Origin: Lachnospiraceae bacterium XPB1003
GTDB lineage: Bacteria > Bacillota > Clostridia > Lachnospirales > Lachnospiraceae
Length of the DNA stretch: 64,000 nucleotides
NCBI GenBank assembly: GCA_900102065.1
Contig: FMVK01000005.1
Span: forward strand, 62,001 to 126,000
Direction: 5' to 3'
The position numbers were made by a program, and so were the translations under genes. Positions 44,891 through 52,261 of this stretch are shown here, one piece after another; positions within the stretch are counted from its first letter, which is position 1; every line of letters begins with the position of its first letter. The notes under the pieces were generated by a model that was given only the letters and a program-made list of their open reading frames with translations, had not been told where the DNA came from and searched no databases.

Positions 44891-45130
44891 TTATTCCCAA
44901 GTATAGTTAATTCTAATTTTTCCGACAACCTCGAAGCTCCGCGCATAGTTAAATGTATTAAAAGAATAAAGCTCCGCTGTTTTGTCTGGAGGAAAGTCAT
45001 ACCAATCCCATATGTAATAATCCATTTCAATCGTATATTTTGATCCGTCATACGAGCATTTAGAAATTAGACCTGCTGATGACTTATTTAGTGCAAATAA
45101 TGAATCAAAATTAACTGCCATATCTTTAGT
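44891..45130 (-). pseudogene. Truncated C-terminus of a polymorphic-toxin-like protein
   Basis: About 79 residues remain, ending SFEVVGKIRINYTWE. The stretch YTIEMDYYIWDWYDF, then YSFNTFNYARSFEV, resembles the last part of large secreted toxins whose C-terminal tip ends in a dense aromatic beta-rich segment. The 5' part is gone: the frame runs into an IS21-like end at 45131, so the first codons of any longer ORF come from the IS. The neighbouring small membrane gene may have been its immunity partner. The toxin assignment is inference from appearance and context. Confidence 0.45.
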
Positions 45131-45231
45131 TGTAACCGGCAAGTACTTTTCCCGAAATTTTGGCATTTAATTTTCCCGAATCCGCGGCATTTAAGATTCC
45201 ATAGCCAGCGGCATTTTATTTTCCATACTTG
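45131..45231. mobile_element. Terminus of an IS21-type insertion sequence (rest of element missing)
   Basis: Begins TGTAACCGGCAAGTACTTTT and continues with three tandem 24-base units (45147-45170, 45171-45194, 45195-45218) sharing the pattern TTTTCCCGAA...GGCATTTAA, plus a partial fourth. Tandem transposase-binding repeats inside a TG-starting end are typical of IS21-family termini. No istA/istB genes or second end follow, so this is a relic. Confidence 0.6.
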
Positions 45232-45254
45232 TCTTTATTCTTGGGCTGCCGCGA

Positions 45255-45341
45255 AGTCAATAGGGACGGTTCTCGTTGACTTCTTTTACTATCCTGCTTT
45301 TTTTGAATAATATAAGTCAATGGGAACCGTCCCCATTGACT
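45255..45341. repeat. Pair of inverted REP-like palindromes
   Basis: Two 27-base elements, each bounded by AGTCAA and TTGACT: 45255-45281 with core GGGACGGTTCTC, and 45315-45341 with core GGGAACCGTCCC. The second is nearly the reverse complement of the first (three differences), and each is itself an imperfect palindrome. A partial third copy (CCCATTGACTCC) follows at about 45346. They resemble REP sequences mobilised by RAYT/Y1-type transposases, although none is present here. Confidence 0.65.
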
Positions 45342-45353
45342 CCACCCATTGAC

Positions 45354-45701
45354 TCCAAGCGGGCTTTAGGTATATCGGGTGTATTATCTTCGGAATCTAT
45401 ATGGTACGCCAAAGGTGGTATAGATGAAAATGAAACTGTACAGCAAGGGGCGCAGATAGATTTACTGATTGACAGACGTGATAAAGTAATTAATATCTGC
45501 GAGATGAAGTATTCATCCGATGAGTATGAAATAGACAAATCCTATGATGGCGATCTGCGCAATAAGATTAAGAGATTTAGAGATTTGAATAATTGCAGAA
45601 AGTCAATACAGCTCACTATGATAACCACATATGGAGTCAAGAAGAATAAATATAGTAATATTGTTGGAAATCAAGTTGTGTTGGATGATTTGTTTTGCTG
45701 A
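45354..45701 (+). pseudogene. C-terminal remnant of an archaeal-type AAA ATPase (DUF234 family)
   Basis: 115 residues from SKRALGISGV to VVLDDLFC. The text IDLLIDRRDKVINICEMKYS with D...ExK is the PD-(D/E)xK-like C-terminal domain of ATPase_2/DUF234 proteins, and KYSNIVGNQVVLDDLF is their usual ending. The N-terminal ATPase domain is missing; the open frame upstream reads through the REP palindromes instead and has no ribosome site. A broken gene, closed by a terminator. Confidence 0.75.
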
Positions 45702-45712
45702 TATCTCATCTC

Positions 45713-45820
45713 AACCGTCCAAAACTCCTGGTAATATATGAGATTTGGACGGTTTTGTATTGCGCTGTACGATTAAATCGGAATATATAGGTGCGGATCG
45801 GTGAGGTTCGCACCTTTTTT
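45713..45820 (+). terminator. Two terminators after the ATPase remnant
   Basis: The first (45713-45756) pairs AACCGTCCAAA with TTTGGACGGTT. The second (45789-45820) pairs AGGTGCG with CGCACCT and ends in six T residues. Confidence 0.85.
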
Positions 45821-45823
45821 ATG

Positions 45824-45854
45824 TTGAGCGTCTTATGTTTTCTAAGACGCTCAA
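45824..45854. other. Perfect 12-bp hairpin without a T-run
   Basis: TTGAGCGTCTTA and TAAGACGCTCAA enclose a 7-base loop. It has no T-run on either strand, so it is not a simple terminator. It may be a repeat element or a 3'-end stabiliser for the MocR transcript, which ends at 45931. Confidence 0.6.
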
Positions 45855-45930
45855 CAAGCAGATTTATAGGGTTATACTTTTTTCTCCGGGGTATTGTAGA
45901 TTTTATTCATAAATTCATCAAGTGGGAATA

Positions 45931-47319
45931 TTATCCGGCGATTTCATTTATTATTCTGTTCATTTTCTGAATTGCTGCTTCAATAATATCACACGGGATA
46001 GAACTGAAACCGATCAATATCTGGTTGGAGGGGCAGTCCTGTTTCCTAATCCAATATCGCTCAGTAGGATATACACCAATATCCTGTTTTAACATTTTTT
46101 GGATGATTTCTTTTTGGGACAAGGTCGTATCTATTGTCATAATGAAGTGTAGTCCGGCATCTGTCCCGGATAAATTGATGTTTTTCATATCCAGCAGAGA
46201 AAGAATAGTATCGTGTTTCTTCTTGTAGAACGTCCGAATGCTGCGTACGTTGTTTTCATATTCTCCTGATCTCAGATAGTTATAAAGAGCTTTTTGAATC
46301 AGAGATGGAACCACGGAATTGGAAATTAAGTATATATCGTGATATTTTGACATAAGCTCTTTTGGAAGAACCAGATAAGCAACGCGAAGATCAGGCGACA
46401 GGGACTTAGAAAAGGTACCAAGATAAATAACACGTCTTCCACCATCCAGAGACTGGAGAGATGGAATAGGATGTGTATTATATCTTAATTCACTGTCGTA
46501 ATCGTCTTCGATGATGTAGCAATTATTCTTAATAGCCCAATCGATTAATCCGAGCCGTTTATTCACAGGAAGAATGCAGCCCATAGGAAATTGGTGAGAC
46601 GGAGTTACATACAGCAGTGTGTGTTTTGGGGAATTAAGACCTGAGATGCTTATCCCGTCGGATTCTACAGGTATGGGTTTAGGATGAAAACCTCTTCGTT
46701 CAAAGACTACCCGGCACCCGTCATAGCCCGGATCTTCCAGCGCAAATCCCCATTCATTAGAATTGAATATGGAACACAGGATATCCAACGCGGCTTGGTG
46801 GCCGTTAGTGATAATGATCTGATTGGCATCGCATTGTACACCGCGGGAGCGCAAGAGGTATTCGGCAAGCTCTTCTCTCAATTCGGGAATTCCTTCCGGG
46901 CCAACATAATTCACAGTAGAGTTCATAGAGAGCTCGTCTGTGGCATCGATGATACATTTACGCCATTTTTTGCTTTGGTAGCAATTGTACTCCAGATTCC
47001 CATATCGGAAATTGTATTTGGGGAGAACAGGATTGGGTTCCGAGAATAGTTTTATATTTGTTTTTCCGACTGTTTTCACTAAAGGAATATCAAGTGCTTC
47101 TACGTAGTATCCGGAACCACCACGCGAAGTGATATATCCTTCTACCAGCAACTGGTCATATGCTGCCAGAACAGAATTCCTGCTGATGCCATATTCCTTA
47201 GCGAGAGCTCTGCTGGCAGAAAGTCTTGTGCCCGGTTTAGTTTCTCCGGATAATATCTGAGCTTTTAACTGCTGATAGATCTGCTCATAAATAGGTTTAT
47301 TTCTGTCTATATAGATCAT
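45931..47319 (-). CDS. MocR/PdxR-family transcriptional regulator (GntR HTH plus aminotransferase-like domain)
   Basis: 462 residues from MIYIDRNKPIYEQIY; this is the family-typical start and lies after the operator-like repeats, unlike the ATG 17 codons upstream. Residues 1-75 are a GntR winged helix (YEQIYQQLKAQILSG, SRALAKEYGISRNSVLAAYD). The rest is a fold-type-I aminotransferase domain that binds PLP, with the Lys in LGTFSKSLSPDLR and IIEDDYDSELRY. Members typically sense PLP or a PLP-amine adduct and control a divergent gene. Here the divergent gene is a GNAT acetyltransferase. Confidence 0.92.
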   Translation of the reverse strand: MIYIDRNKPIYEQIYQQLKAQILSGETKPGTRLSASRALAKEYGISRNSVLAAYDQLLVEGYITSRGGSGYYVEALDIPLVKTVGKTNIKLFSEPNPVLPKYNFRYGNLEYNCYQSKKWRKCIIDATDELSMNSTVNYVGPEGIPELREELAEYLLRSRGVQCDANQIIITNGHQAALDILCSIFNSNEWGFALEDPGYDGCRVVFERRGFHPKPIPVESDGISISGLNSPKHTLLYVTPSHQFPMGCILPVNKRLGLIDWAIKNNCYIIEDDYDSELRYNTHPIPSLQSLDGGRRVIYLGTFSKSLSPDLRVAYLVLPKELMSKYHDIYLISNSVVPSLIQKALYNYLRSGEYENNVRSIRTFYKKKHDTILSLLDMKNINLSGTDAGLHFIMTIDTTLSQKEIIQKMLKQDIGVYPTERYWIRKQDCPSNQILIGFSSIPCDIIEAAIQKMNRIINEIAG

Positions 47320-47323
47320 AATA

Positions 47324-47383
47324 ATTGGTACCTTGCAAAATGTTGATATTGGTACTACAAACAGAACCAATCCAATTTATAAT
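47324..47383 (+). promoter_or_regulatory. MocR operator-like repeats and GNAT promoter
   Basis: Direct repeats ATTGGTAC at 47324-47331 and 47348-47355, exactly 24 bases apart, plus an inverted half-site AACCAAT at 47365-47371. A perfect TATAAT at 47378-47383 has no proper -35, which fits a promoter that needs an activator. Spaced direct repeats are the usual binding pattern of MocR proteins. Confidence 0.7.
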
Positions 47384-47432
47384 TATACACTGTAAAGGGA
47401 ATAAATCAATAAACTACAGGAGGAATAATAAA

Positions 47433-47867
47433 ATGACAAGACTGGCTGATGTGAATGATATTCCAAAGATATTACCGCTACTAATGGATTATAGGACCTT
47501 TTATGGGGTGAAAACACAGGACGTAGATGAGGCGGAAAGATTTCTTCATGAAAGGTTATCCAAAAGTGAAAGTATTGTTTTCGTTACCTTTCATGAAGGG
47601 GAGGCGGTAGGTTTTATTCAGCTATATCCTTCGTTTTCAACAGTATCATTAAAGCGTCAATGGCATCTGAATGATCTGTTTGTTAAAGAAGAATATAGGA
47701 GAAAGGGATATGCTTCAGAACTGATGGAGTCTGCCAAAGAATACTTTAAGGGGAGAGCAAAGGGTTTTACGCTCATAACTGAGAAGACAAATGTCAATGC
47801 AAAAGCATTTTATAAAGCCAATGGCTGGCAGACGGATGAATATGATTTTTACACATTCTTTTATTAA
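47433..47867 (+). CDS. GNAT family N-acetyltransferase
   Basis: 144 residues from MTRLADVNDIPKILPL, with AGGAGG ten bases upstream. Acetyl-CoA-dependent transfer to a small amine or protein N-terminus. Core motifs are HLNDLFVKEEYRRKGYASEL (acetyl-CoA binding R-x-x-G-x-G/A) and ITEKTNVNAKAFYKANGWQ at the end. The frame runs further upstream, but that part covers the operator. Substrate unknown; control by a PLP-binding regulator suggests an amine or amino acid. Confidence 0.88.
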   Translation: MTRLADVNDIPKILPLLMDYRTFYGVKTQDVDEAERFLHERLSKSESIVFVTFHEGEAVGFIQLYPSFSTVSLKRQWHLNDLFVKEEYRRKGYASELMESAKEYFKGRAKGFTLITEKTNVNAKAFYKANGWQTDEYDFYTFFY

Positions 47868-48279
47868 TAACTAAAACTTCCCACATTAAAATGGGGATTG
47901 CTCCTTGAAAATTCAATATTTCAGCTAAAATAATACCTTACGCTGTTCGTACTAAAGCCTCTCGCATGTATATAGGAAGGCCAAGTATCAATTCAGAGAT
48001 GAAAGTATCCATTTAGTAATATGTCAAACATGCAAGCATGTTCGTGTCTTCGTGAAAACAAAAAAATACCGGAAAGATAAGAATATCCTTATCTTCCCGA
48101 TATTTGATCAACAAAATATTATAAAACTATTACTGTTCTGTTCTGTTCTGTTCTGTTCTGTAAGCATTATGTGTCTCCCCCCGAGACTGTCAAGTCGTAC
48201 GAGAGAAAATATATCACATCCTAATACTTCATTCAATAAATATTTTAACTACTACTGCTTACACTACTGCTTACATGAT
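47868..48279. other. Intergenic region with hairpin, pentanucleotide repeat and 12-bp direct repeat
   Basis: No gene seen. A long imperfect hairpin (48064-48105) pairs ATACCGGAAAGATAAG with CTTATCTTCCCGATAT and may end either flanking transcript. CTGTT is repeated five and a half times at 48133-48160. ACTACTGCTTAC occurs twice in tandem at 48251-48274, just past the aguB stop. The region is A/T-rich. Confidence 0.6.
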
Positions 48280-49149
48280 TTATATAAGCTTATACATCTC
48301 AGGTCTGCGGTCACGGAATACGCCCCAGCTCATGCGCATCTCACGCACCTCATCAAGATCGAATGTATGGAGCAGAACTTCTTCCTTGTCACGGCTTCCA
48401 TCTTCAACGATAGCGCCGGTCTCATCGGCAATAAAGGATGAGCCGTAGAACTTCAGTGCAGACTTCTGGAAATTATTCTCCTTGCAGGGTTCTACTTCTT
48501 CAATACCGATACGGTTGGCTGCTGCCACCGGTGTCAGATTTGATCCTGCATGTCCCTGCATGCATCTGCGCCAGTGCGGCATTGAATCGCTTTCAAGTAT
48601 AGGTTCCGAACCTATAGCTGTAGGATAAAGTATCATCTCTGCGCCGAGTAAAGCCATGCTGCGTGCAGCCTCAGGAAACCACTGATCCCAGCATATTCCT
48701 ACACCTACTTTTCCGAATTCCGTATCCCATACTTTGAATCCTGTATCTCCCGGTGTAAAGTAGAATTTTTCCTGATAGAAATGATCATCGGGAATATGTG
48801 TCTTGCGATATACTCCCATCACTTCACCGTCCGTATCTATCATTGCGATACTGTTGTAAAGTACTGTACCCGCCTTCTCATAAATGCTGATAGGCATTAC
48901 CACATGCTTCTCTTTCACAACTTTTCTGAAATGCTGCACAGCAGGATTTTCTTCCACAGGAAGAGCATAATCGTAATAATCATATCTGCGTTCCTGACAG
49001 AAGTACGGGCGTTCGAAAAGCTCGGGAAGCAGTATCACGTTTGCACCCTTGTCTGCCGCTTCTTTTACAAGGCTGTCAGCTTTCTGTATATTTTCATCCA
49101 CACTCTTTGTCATCTGCATCTGGCAGACACCGATCGTAACATTTCTCAT
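48280..49149 (-). CDS. aguB: N-carbamoylputrescine amidase AguB
   Basis: Nitrilase-superfamily enzyme that converts N-carbamoylputrescine to putrescine, CO2 and ammonia. 289 residues. Catalytic triad visible: Glu43 in LLPELFERPYF, Lys116 in YRKTHIPDD, Cys153 in GICWDQWFPE. The block SDSMPHWRRCMQGHAGSNL is typical of AguB. Last gene of the polyamine operon, six bases after the 101-residue unknown gene. Confidence 0.95.
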   Translation of the reverse strand: MRNVTIGVCQMQMTKSVDENIQKADSLVKEAADKGANVILLPELFERPYFCQERRYDYYDYALPVEENPAVQHFRKVVKEKHVVMPISIYEKAGTVLYNSIAMIDTDGEVMGVYRKTHIPDDHFYQEKFYFTPGDTGFKVWDTEFGKVGVGICWDQWFPEAARSMALLGAEMILYPTAIGSEPILESDSMPHWRRCMQGHAGSNLTPVAAANRIGIEEVEPCKENNFQKSALKFYGSSFIADETGAIVEDGSRDKEEVLLHTFDLDEVREMRMSWGVFRDRRPEMYKLI

Positions 49150-49155
49150 TTATAC

Positions 49156-49461
49156 TTATTCCTCCTCGTCTCCATCTTCATATTCCGGAAGCCCACGTTC
49201 CAACAGTTCGTTATATTTCGCGTTGGAATATTCGGCTTCCTTCTTCGCAATCCACCTTTTTCTGTCTTCCATTATCGCAAGCATCTCATCAACTATCAGT
49301 TCTTCGCTTTTGGGTCTGACATTTAACAGATAACCTATCATTCGCGACATTGTCTTCTCCGAGCCCAGATTAAGCGCCACCGCCTCTCCCAGAGAGCTGT
49401 CAAAGCCAAGATCTTTTATGATATTGATGAGATCCCTTTTCAATCTTTCTTTATTATCCAT
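49156..49461 (-). CDS. Small acidic protein of unknown function in the polyamine operon
   Basis: 101 residues, no signal or membrane segment, predicted mostly helical. The N-terminal half (ERLKRDLINIIKDLGFDSSL, EAVALNLGSEKTMSRMIGYL) looks like a compact helical domain; a charged coiled stretch (EDRKRWIAKKEAEYSNAKY) and an acidic tail EYEDGDEEE follow. Family not recognised. No Shine-Dalgarno is obvious. It lies 6 bases before aguB on the same strand, so it is cotranscribed. A regulatory or accessory role in polyamine metabolism is possible but purely positional. Confidence 0.7.
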   Translation of the reverse strand: MDNKERLKRDLINIIKDLGFDSSLGEAVALNLGSEKTMSRMIGYLLNVRPKSEELIVDEMLAIMEDRKRWIAKKEAEYSNAKYNELLERGLPEYEDGDEEE

Positions 49462-49561
49462 TTATTTATAATAAGCTCTGGCAAATTTATTTCATCCTGA
49501 TCATCTTATCGTGCGACCTGATCTTGAATGTTGCTGTTGTAAAAATCAAAACTCTGATTTC

Positions 49562-49786
49562 TCAGATATGTCTTCTTTCTCTTACAACATCCTCTATCTT
49601 AGAAAAATTTGCAGATGTTATCTCCGCCTTCTCTTCCAGTCCAAGTTCATCAGCCATCTTATCCGGTATATTGAAATATAGCTTCTCGCCGTCCTTCTCG
49701 ATCTCGACATTGCACATGAGAGGTGCTCCCTCCGGTCTTTCCTCGCAGCCGTAATCCCCCTCTCTTATTGCCACCACTCTTATCAT
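49562..49786 (-). CDS. Small protein of unknown function in the polyamine operon
   Basis: 74 residues from MIRVVAIREGDYGCEERPEG. AAGGGAG lies eight bases before this ATG; the frame extends 12 codons upstream but without a ribosome site. The predicted fold is mainly beta with a short C-terminal helix (CNVEIEKDGEKLYFNIPDKM, SKIEDVVRERRHI). Two cysteines. Family unknown. It lies between aguA and the 101-residue gene, in the gap where aguA and aguB usually adjoin. Confidence 0.68.
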   Translation of the reverse strand: MIRVVAIREGDYGCEERPEGAPLMCNVEIEKDGEKLYFNIPDKMADELGLEEKAEITSANFSKIEDVVRERRHI

Positions 49787-49890
49787 TTCAGTCTCCCTTA
49801 TCGCATCACTCTGATCAAACATTTTTATAATTACACTAAGTACAAAGCATTATGTTTGGTATCCATCAAAACACCCTGTTCAAAGCAGCT

Positions 49891-51021
49891 CTATATCTCC
49901 GGTATCTGCTGAGTAATGCAGTGAATGTTCCCACCGCCCACAATAACAGGCCTTGCATATATCGGAACTATCTTCCTGTCAGGAAAACATTCGCCCAATA
50001 CTTCCACAGCCTTCTCATCATTCTCGTCATTAAACTGAGGAACCAGCACCGCATCATTACAGATATAAAAATTCACATAGCTGGCCGCAAGTCGCTCTCC
50101 CGCTTCACGAACATCTTCGCCTTCCACGAATTCAAAACCTTCCAGTTCTTCCTTCGTGATGCATACGGGTTTATCAGGGATAAGAAGCTTGTGCACTTTG
50201 ATCTTCCTGCCTGCAGCGTCCGACTCTCCCTCCAGGACTTTCAGATCCGCCATACTCATCTCATACTGAGGATCGTCTTTGTCATCGGTCCATGCAAGGA
50301 CTACTTCTCCCGGTCCCGTGAAAGCGCAGACATTATCCACATGCTCGTTGGTCTCATCATTATATATTCCAAAAGGAATCCAGATCACTTTCTTCGCACC
50401 CAGCATCTCAAGGAGCTTAGCTTCTATCTCGCTCTTTGACATCTGCGGGTTGCGTCCCTTACTGAGAAGACAGCTCTCTGTAACAAGCACTGTACCTTCT
50501 CCGTCGCAGTGTATGGATCCACCTTCAAGGACAAAGTCCTGCGCGTCATATACATCCCGTCCTAACTGCCCACATATTGAAGAAGCAGCAGCATTATCTT
50601 TCTCGTAATCGGGATAGAGGCCGTCAAAGTCTCCTCCCCATGCGTTGAATCTCCAGTCGATGCCGCGAATATCTTTCCCGTCGCATGCGCTCTTATCAGG
50701 CACTACAAATGTAGGACCCACATCTCTTGCCCATGCATCATCCGTAGGTATGGTAAGAACTTTAAGATTATCTTTATTCCCGCCCTTCTTCAGTATCAGT
50801 TTCTCTGCCTGAAGTGCGTGAGCTTCATCTGCAAGCATATACATCTTCTCATGAAGAGAGATCTCTGCTGCTATCTCCGCAAACGTCTCCTGTGCCTCCA
50901 CAGCTCCGTGAGGCCATGAACCGGGCCGCACCGGCCATATCATTATCGTACCTTCGTGAGGAGCATATTCCGCCGGCATATGATATCCGTCACTTGTTGG
51001 AGTTGAATTTAGTCTCATCAT
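49891..51021 (-). CDS. aguA: Agmatine deiminase AguA
   Basis: Hydrolyses agmatine to N-carbamoylputrescine and ammonia. 376 residues, pentein (guanidino-modifying) fold. Landmarks: [34 protein letters not shown], the [14 protein letters not shown] block and the catalytic Cys368 in the ending [15 protein letters not shown]. The start directly follows the nspC stop (TAGATG) with two ATG codons in a row, so translation is coupled. Confidence 0.97.
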   Translation of the reverse strand: MMRLNSTPTSDGYHMPAEYAPHEGTIMIWPVRPGSWPHGAVEAQETFAEIAAEISLHEKMYMLADEAHALQAEKLILKKGGNKDNLKVLTIPTDDAWARDVGPTFVVPDKSACDGKDIRGIDWRFNAWGGDFDGLYPDYEKDNAAASSICGQLGRDVYDAQDFVLEGGSIHCDGEGTVLVTESCLLSKGRNPQMSKSEIEAKLLEMLGAKKVIWIPFGIYNDETNEHVDNVCAFTGPGEVVLAWTDDKDDPQYEMSMADLKVLEGESDAAGRKIKVHKLLIPDKPVCITKEELEGFEFVEGEDVREAGERLAASYVNFYICNDAVLVPQFNDENDEKAVEVLGECFPDRKIVPIYARPVIVGGGNIHCITQQIPEI

Positions 51022-52170
51022 CTACGAAAGCCTCATCTTAAAATCTTCATATCCGAATTCTTTTATCAGGCGGCAATCTTCATTCTCATCCATTGCCCAG
51101 ATTGAAGGCAGTGCCATGCCGTTAAAGGTATTATTCTTTACCATGGAATAGATCGCCATGTCTTCAAAGACCAGTCTGTCTCCGATGTGGACCTCATTAT
51201 CAAACGAATAATCACCGATCACATCGCCTGCAAGACATGTACAGGAAGAAAGTCTGTATGTATAAGCTTTTTCATCAGCCTTGCCGGAATCTTTCAAAGG
51301 CGGTCTGTAAGGCATCTCAAGCACATCAGGCATATGACAGGCCGCAGATGCATCCAGTATCAGTATCTTTATACCGTTATCCACTATGTCTACGACTTCG
51401 GTAACAAGATAGCCCGCATTAAGCGCAACAGCTTCACCGGGTTCCAGATATACGGACACGCTGTATTCTTCCTTGATTTCTTTTACAAGACGTATAAGTC
51501 TTTCTCTGTCATAATTGGCTCTTGTTATATGATGTCCGCCTCCGAGATTGATCCACCTGATCTGAGGAAGCGCAAAATACTTTCCAAACTTTTCTTTTGT
51601 CGCAGCAAGAGTAGTCTCAAGCGCATCGGAATTCTGCTCGCAAAGTGTATGGATATGGAATCCTTCTACCATTGAGAAAGCATCCGGATGATCCTTTAAT
51701 CCTTTTTCAAAATTCTCTAAAGTAACACCAAGTCTTGAGCCGGGTGCGCAGGGATCGTATATTGCTTCTTCCTGAGTGGAGCATTCGGGATTCAGGCGAA
51801 GACCTATGCCTCTCTTCTTCTCTGCTGCAATACTTCCGTATGCCGAAAGCTGTGCGAAAGAATTAAAGATAATATGATCACAGATATCCGTGATCTCATC
51901 CATCTCTTCTTTTCTGTAACCCGGGCAAAAGATATGATTCTCTTTTCCCATCTCCTCTGCGCCAAGCTTAGCTTCATAAAGACCGCTGGCCGTTGTTCCC
52001 GATACGTATTTCGCGATAAGAGGATATTCCGCAAATGCGGAGAATGCTTTCTGCGCAAGAAGTATCTTGCATCCCGCCTTCTGTTCAACATCTGCCAGGA
52101 TCTTCAGATTGTCCTCAAGCTTTTTCTCATCGATCACATATGCAGGTGTTTTTATTTCCGATAATCTCAA
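51022..52170 (-). CDS. nspC: Carboxynorspermidine/carboxyspermidine decarboxylase
   Basis: PLP-dependent, alanine-racemase-fold enzyme that decarboxylates carboxyspermidine to spermidine. 382 residues. The PLP Lys is in KILLAQKAFSAFAEYPL; further blocks are GTTASGLYEAKLGAEEMGK, RLNPECS, GFHIHTLCEQNSD, NLGGGHHITRANYD and LEPGEAVALNAGY, all typical of NspC. It lies 91 bases after the dehydrogenase gene, with a GC-rich hairpin in the gap. Confidence 0.96.
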   Translation of the reverse strand: MRLSEIKTPAYVIDEKKLEDNLKILADVEQKAGCKILLAQKAFSAFAEYPLIAKYVSGTTASGLYEAKLGAEEMGKENHIFCPGYRKEEMDEITDICDHIIFNSFAQLSAYGSIAAEKKRGIGLRLNPECSTQEEAIYDPCAPGSRLGVTLENFEKGLKDHPDAFSMVEGFHIHTLCEQNSDALETTLAATKEKFGKYFALPQIRWINLGGGHHITRANYDRERLIRLVKEIKEEYSVSVYLEPGEAVALNAGYLVTEVVDIVDNGIKILILDASAACHMPDVLEMPYRPPLKDSGKADEKAYTYRLSSCTCLAGDVIGDYSFDNEVHIGDRLVFEDMAIYSMVKNNTFNGMALPSIWAMDENEDCRLIKEFGYEDFKMRLS

Positions 52171-52213
52171 TTCTGTCTCTCCATAAGTCAGGATACTTCC
52201 CGACTCTTTGAAA

Positions 52214-52237
52214 GCAGGCGGGAGTTACCCCGCCTGC
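52214..52237 (-). promoter_or_regulatory. GC-rich intercistronic hairpin between casdh and nspC
   Basis: GCAGGCGGG and CCCGCCTGC form a 9-bp stem around six bases. On the minus strand only three T residues follow, so it may act as a partial terminator or as an RNA-stability element inside the operon. Confidence 0.6.
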
Positions 52238-52261
52238 CAGTGTGTCATATATAGTTATATA

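Noticed and set aside
45131-45166. ATG at 45166 as true start of the toxin-like fragment
   Set aside because: The first dozen codons lie in the IS21-type terminus, so the apparent start was created by the insertion.
45276-45356. N-terminal part of the open frame preceding the ATPase remnant as real coding sequence
   Set aside because: These codons come from the REP-like palindromes; there is no ribosome site and no similarity to the family before SKRALGISGV.
48052-48441. Plus-strand ORF containing the CTGTT repeat as a phase-variable gene
   Set aside because: It overlaps aguB antisense, lacks a ribosome site and encodes no plausible domain.
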